Below, one piece after another: positions 63,201-64,000 of a DNA stretch of 64,000 nt. Every line of letters starts with the position of its first letter. Position 1 is the first letter of the stretch. Made by a program: the position numbers and the translations under genes. Under the pieces are notes generated by a model. That model saw nothing but the letters and a program-made list of their open reading frames with translations, was not told the origin of the DNA and did no database searches. This stretch comes from Paenibacillus luteus (GTDB lineage Bacteria > Bacillota > Bacilli > Paenibacillales > Paenibacillaceae). Where the stretch lies: positions 158,540 to 222,539 of the forward strand of contig NZ_SKCD01000001.1 in NCBI RefSeq assembly GCF_006542765.1, in the 5' to 3' direction.

Positions 63201-63371
63201 AAGACCTTCGCGAACATGCATCATAAATCCGCCCATCCCCTGCGCTTGAAACCCCTCGATCTGACGGTCCAATTCCTCCTGCTTCAGCTCGTCGTTCCAA
63301 GCCCAGAAAGGTACCGCCCGATAGTCGATACCCGGATTCTGAAATGCTTTTTTCAATTCGTTCCGTTTCAT
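60291..63371 (-). CDS. GH106-like glycoside hydrolase (putative rhamnosidase)
   Basis: 1026 residues, AGAGGTG before ATG, no signal peptide. The N-terminal TIM barrel begins RAVPFWAWNDELKQEE and contains GGFMMHVREGLETPYLS, WLYDEDRYSSG, FTDEPTVKGFSERL and TGHFHSES; then beta domains, including a jelly-roll near 790-900 (FVVTDLPSSDVFFVFED, cited in part). This is the plan of GH106 and related large hydrolases acting on rhamnose-containing glycans such as rhamnogalacturonan. It works with the GH78 enzyme on internalised fragments. The exact family is less sure than the general one. Confidence 0.75.
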   Translation of the reverse strand: MKRNELKKAFQNPGIDYRAVPFWAWNDELKQEELDRQIEGFQAQGMGGFMMHVREGLETPYLSETFMDRVKASVAKAKATGIKAWLYDEDRYSSGMGGGLVPRLGGDAVRAKALVLHICREYRLGADLRFVYRAIIKGNHLHKLTQLSLDEPSEPLHEENEIYLVFEQQIAAKNDWCHGDTYTDLMNPETTRLFIETNYEPYRQVVGEEFGTTIPGIFTDEPTVKGFSERLNDPELTWMAWSEVLEQSFEQGRGYPIGQLLPFLFFQGESSAQIRHDYWLTITETFSESYTKQIGDWCTEQGIQFTGHFHSESSLIGSTLNSGAVMPHYRYLDIPGVDTLCEQTNEHLTMKQVSSVANQLGKKRVITETYGVTGWDLTFETRRWIGDWQFALGVNVLTHHLSWYSLRGCRKRDYPPSFNYHTNWWEHNRGMEDYYARLSAVLSEGKLTRNLLVIHPATSVWTRLGHDVKIEEWKNSAGNEQELQKYDREFNHFVNWLVQLHHDYDLGDELIMKEFGKVNGDSIVVGECGYSFVVLPSLMNLLSSTVELLLTFMDNGGKVASYGEQPSLIDGKKSGKLAALLSHERYSMVADLKELERILGNETKRSIRIQEHHGAEATTFIHMHRTLEKQAIAFIVNNDRKRGFEVQIELEGGSYLQEWDAWTGKIKTIETEATEQGVSFRASFGPADSKLYVLFTEQPEGDAGQMKTLPASKSEIRLEPVAFERTAPNALILDQCQYRFGEEHWSETMEVWRAQRQIREQLGMRQVFHSGNLQRYFWIQEPHPGNGTPISLRFTFVVTDLPSSDVFFVFEDAERFSFILNGKEVQVETEGYYLDISMKKIRLPALAQGVNTVDVLISYQNDMELENGYLIGDFAVNEHRKLIKEPLKLAYGDWRSQGYPYYCGSMKYFYEMEWQPGHSTGYRLELGHYEAVLLDVKVNEAEGKTIPWRSEAFVELDNILNPGLNSIAIEVVGSPRNLFGPLHQADPQPNWMDWWSFHPEEGDYTPRYQGKPYGLMETPKLMYDLK

Positions 63372-63398
63372 CTTACACCTCTATCGTTGTAAAATTGG

Positions 63399-64000
63399 CT
63401 AGCCTTTCACGCTTCCCAGAACAAGGCCTTTAACAAAGTATTTTTGCAGGAAAGGATAAATACAGAGTACCGGCAGCATGGAGACAAACAACTGTGCCGC
63501 GAGCACCGTCCGATTGGAAATATTGGCGATCAACGACAGATCGCTCGCATTCATATTCGTTAAATCTCTAGCGACGATGACCGTCCTTAAATACGTTTGC
63601 AGCGGATAGTTGGAAGGTGAATTCATATAAATCATGCCATCAAACCAGGAATTCCAATGAAAAATAATGGTAAACAATGCGATCGTAGCCAAAGAAGGCT
63701 TGGAGATCGGCAAATAGATGCTCCATAGCGTTCGCCATACGCCAGCTCCGTCCATTTGAGCCGATTCCTCCAGCTCAATTGGCTGCGTACGAAAGAAATT
63801 GAGCATGAGCACGATATTGAATACATTGACGGCGGATGGAATAACGAGCGCCCAAATGGAATCCATAAGTCCTGTCTCTTTGACGACCATAAAGGTCGGA
63901 ATCAACCCTCCGTTAAAGATCATAGTGACAACAAAATACCAGGAATAAATCGTTCTAGAACGAAATTTCAAATTCGATTTAGACAAAGGATAAGCAGCTA
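63399..64000 (-). CDS. sugar ABC transporter permease, N-terminus beyond window
   Basis: About 200 residues visible. The frame stays open to the edge; AYPLSKSNLKFRSRT at the beginning is a typical internal segment, so the first helix or two lie outside. EAA loop ELEESAQMDGAGVWRTLW, and the tail LQKYFVKGLVLGSVKG of the LplC/YtcP branch. It is upstream of the GH106-like and GH78 genes in one minus-strand operon with its own transporter, separate from the transporter at 48-52 kb. Confidence 0.88.
   Translation of the reverse strand, partial: AAYPLSKSNLKFRSRTIYSWYFVVTMIFNGGLIPTFMVVKETGLMDSIWALVIPSAVNVFNIVLMLNFFRTQPIELEESAQMDGAGVWRTLWSIYLPISKPSLATIALFTIIFHWNSWFDGMIYMNSPSNYPLQTYLRTVIVARDLTNMNASDLSLIANISNRTVLAAQLFVSMLPVLCIYPFLQKYFVKGLVLGSVKG

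Noticed and set aside
1..64000. CRISPR array
   Set aside because: No regularly spaced direct repeats of 23-40 bases were seen.
1..64000. Insertion sequences or rRNA genes
   Set aside because: No transposase frame with catalytic motif and no rRNA-like stretch was recognised; TnpV-like protein is not a transposase.

Overview
The window looks like the chromosome of a Paenibacillus-type Bacillota. Supporting signs are strong AGGAGG-type ribosome sites, OmpR-type and YesM/YesN-type two-component systems, LplA/LplB/YtcP-type sugar ABC transporters, large rhamnosidases and cre-like CcpA boxes. No species is claimed.

Layout. (1) 1-3.9 kb is a chromosomal flank: the end of an RNA ligase-like gene, a minus-strand response regulator / sensor kinase / lipoprotein operon, and a small secreted protein. 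(2) At 3987-4041 lies only the 3' part of a tRNA-Leu(CAA), with its terminator: the footprint of an integrative element. (3) 4.1-47.9 kb is the backbone of an integrative conjugative element (ICE), all on the plus strand. It runs parA, parB, a DUF6075-type gene, a 2202-residue methylase/SF2 helicase, a Toprim/DUF3991 primase, an oriT-like hairpin cluster, a RHH accessory protein, a MobP-type relaxase, a VirD4 coupling protein in two pieces, VirB2/Maff2/VirB6/PrgI-like membrane proteins, a full Tad/Flp-pilus-like set (CpaA, CpaB, CpaE, CpaF, TadB, TadC, two pilin-like proteins) with a RadC inside it, surface proteins, a VirB4 in two pieces and a C39-like peptidase. (4) Cargo sits on the minus strand in three pockets of this backbone: a PD-(D/E)XK-like protein (6.2-7.2 kb), a larger island (14.9-23.2 kb), and an orphan HipA-like kinase (32.1-33.3 kb). 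(5) 48.2-64 kb is a plant-polysaccharide (rhamnose-containing glycan) utilisation region: ABC transporter genes, a YesM/YesN-type pair, a GH43-like enzyme, a GH78 rhamnosidase, a GH106-like enzyme and a truncated permease at the window edge.

The most exciting part is 17.8-23.2 kb, a minus-strand three-gene operon: a ComEC-like metallo-beta-lactamase-fold hydrolase, a trypsin-like protease fused to a HamA/DUF1837-like nuclease domain, and a Ski2-like HamB-type helicase. I read it as an elaborated Hachiman-type anti-phage system, with a protease and a hydrolase added to the known HamA-HamB pair. The island also holds decayed copies of the 3' end of the ICE helicase gene and of the primase gene, so the helicase-primase junction has been a recombination hot spot. 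A second surprise is a TnpV-like gene with its own terminator, lying in another frame inside the linker of the giant helicase gene.

No integrase and no intact tRNA-Leu were seen, so the right end of the element, and whether the sugar locus is cargo, remain open.
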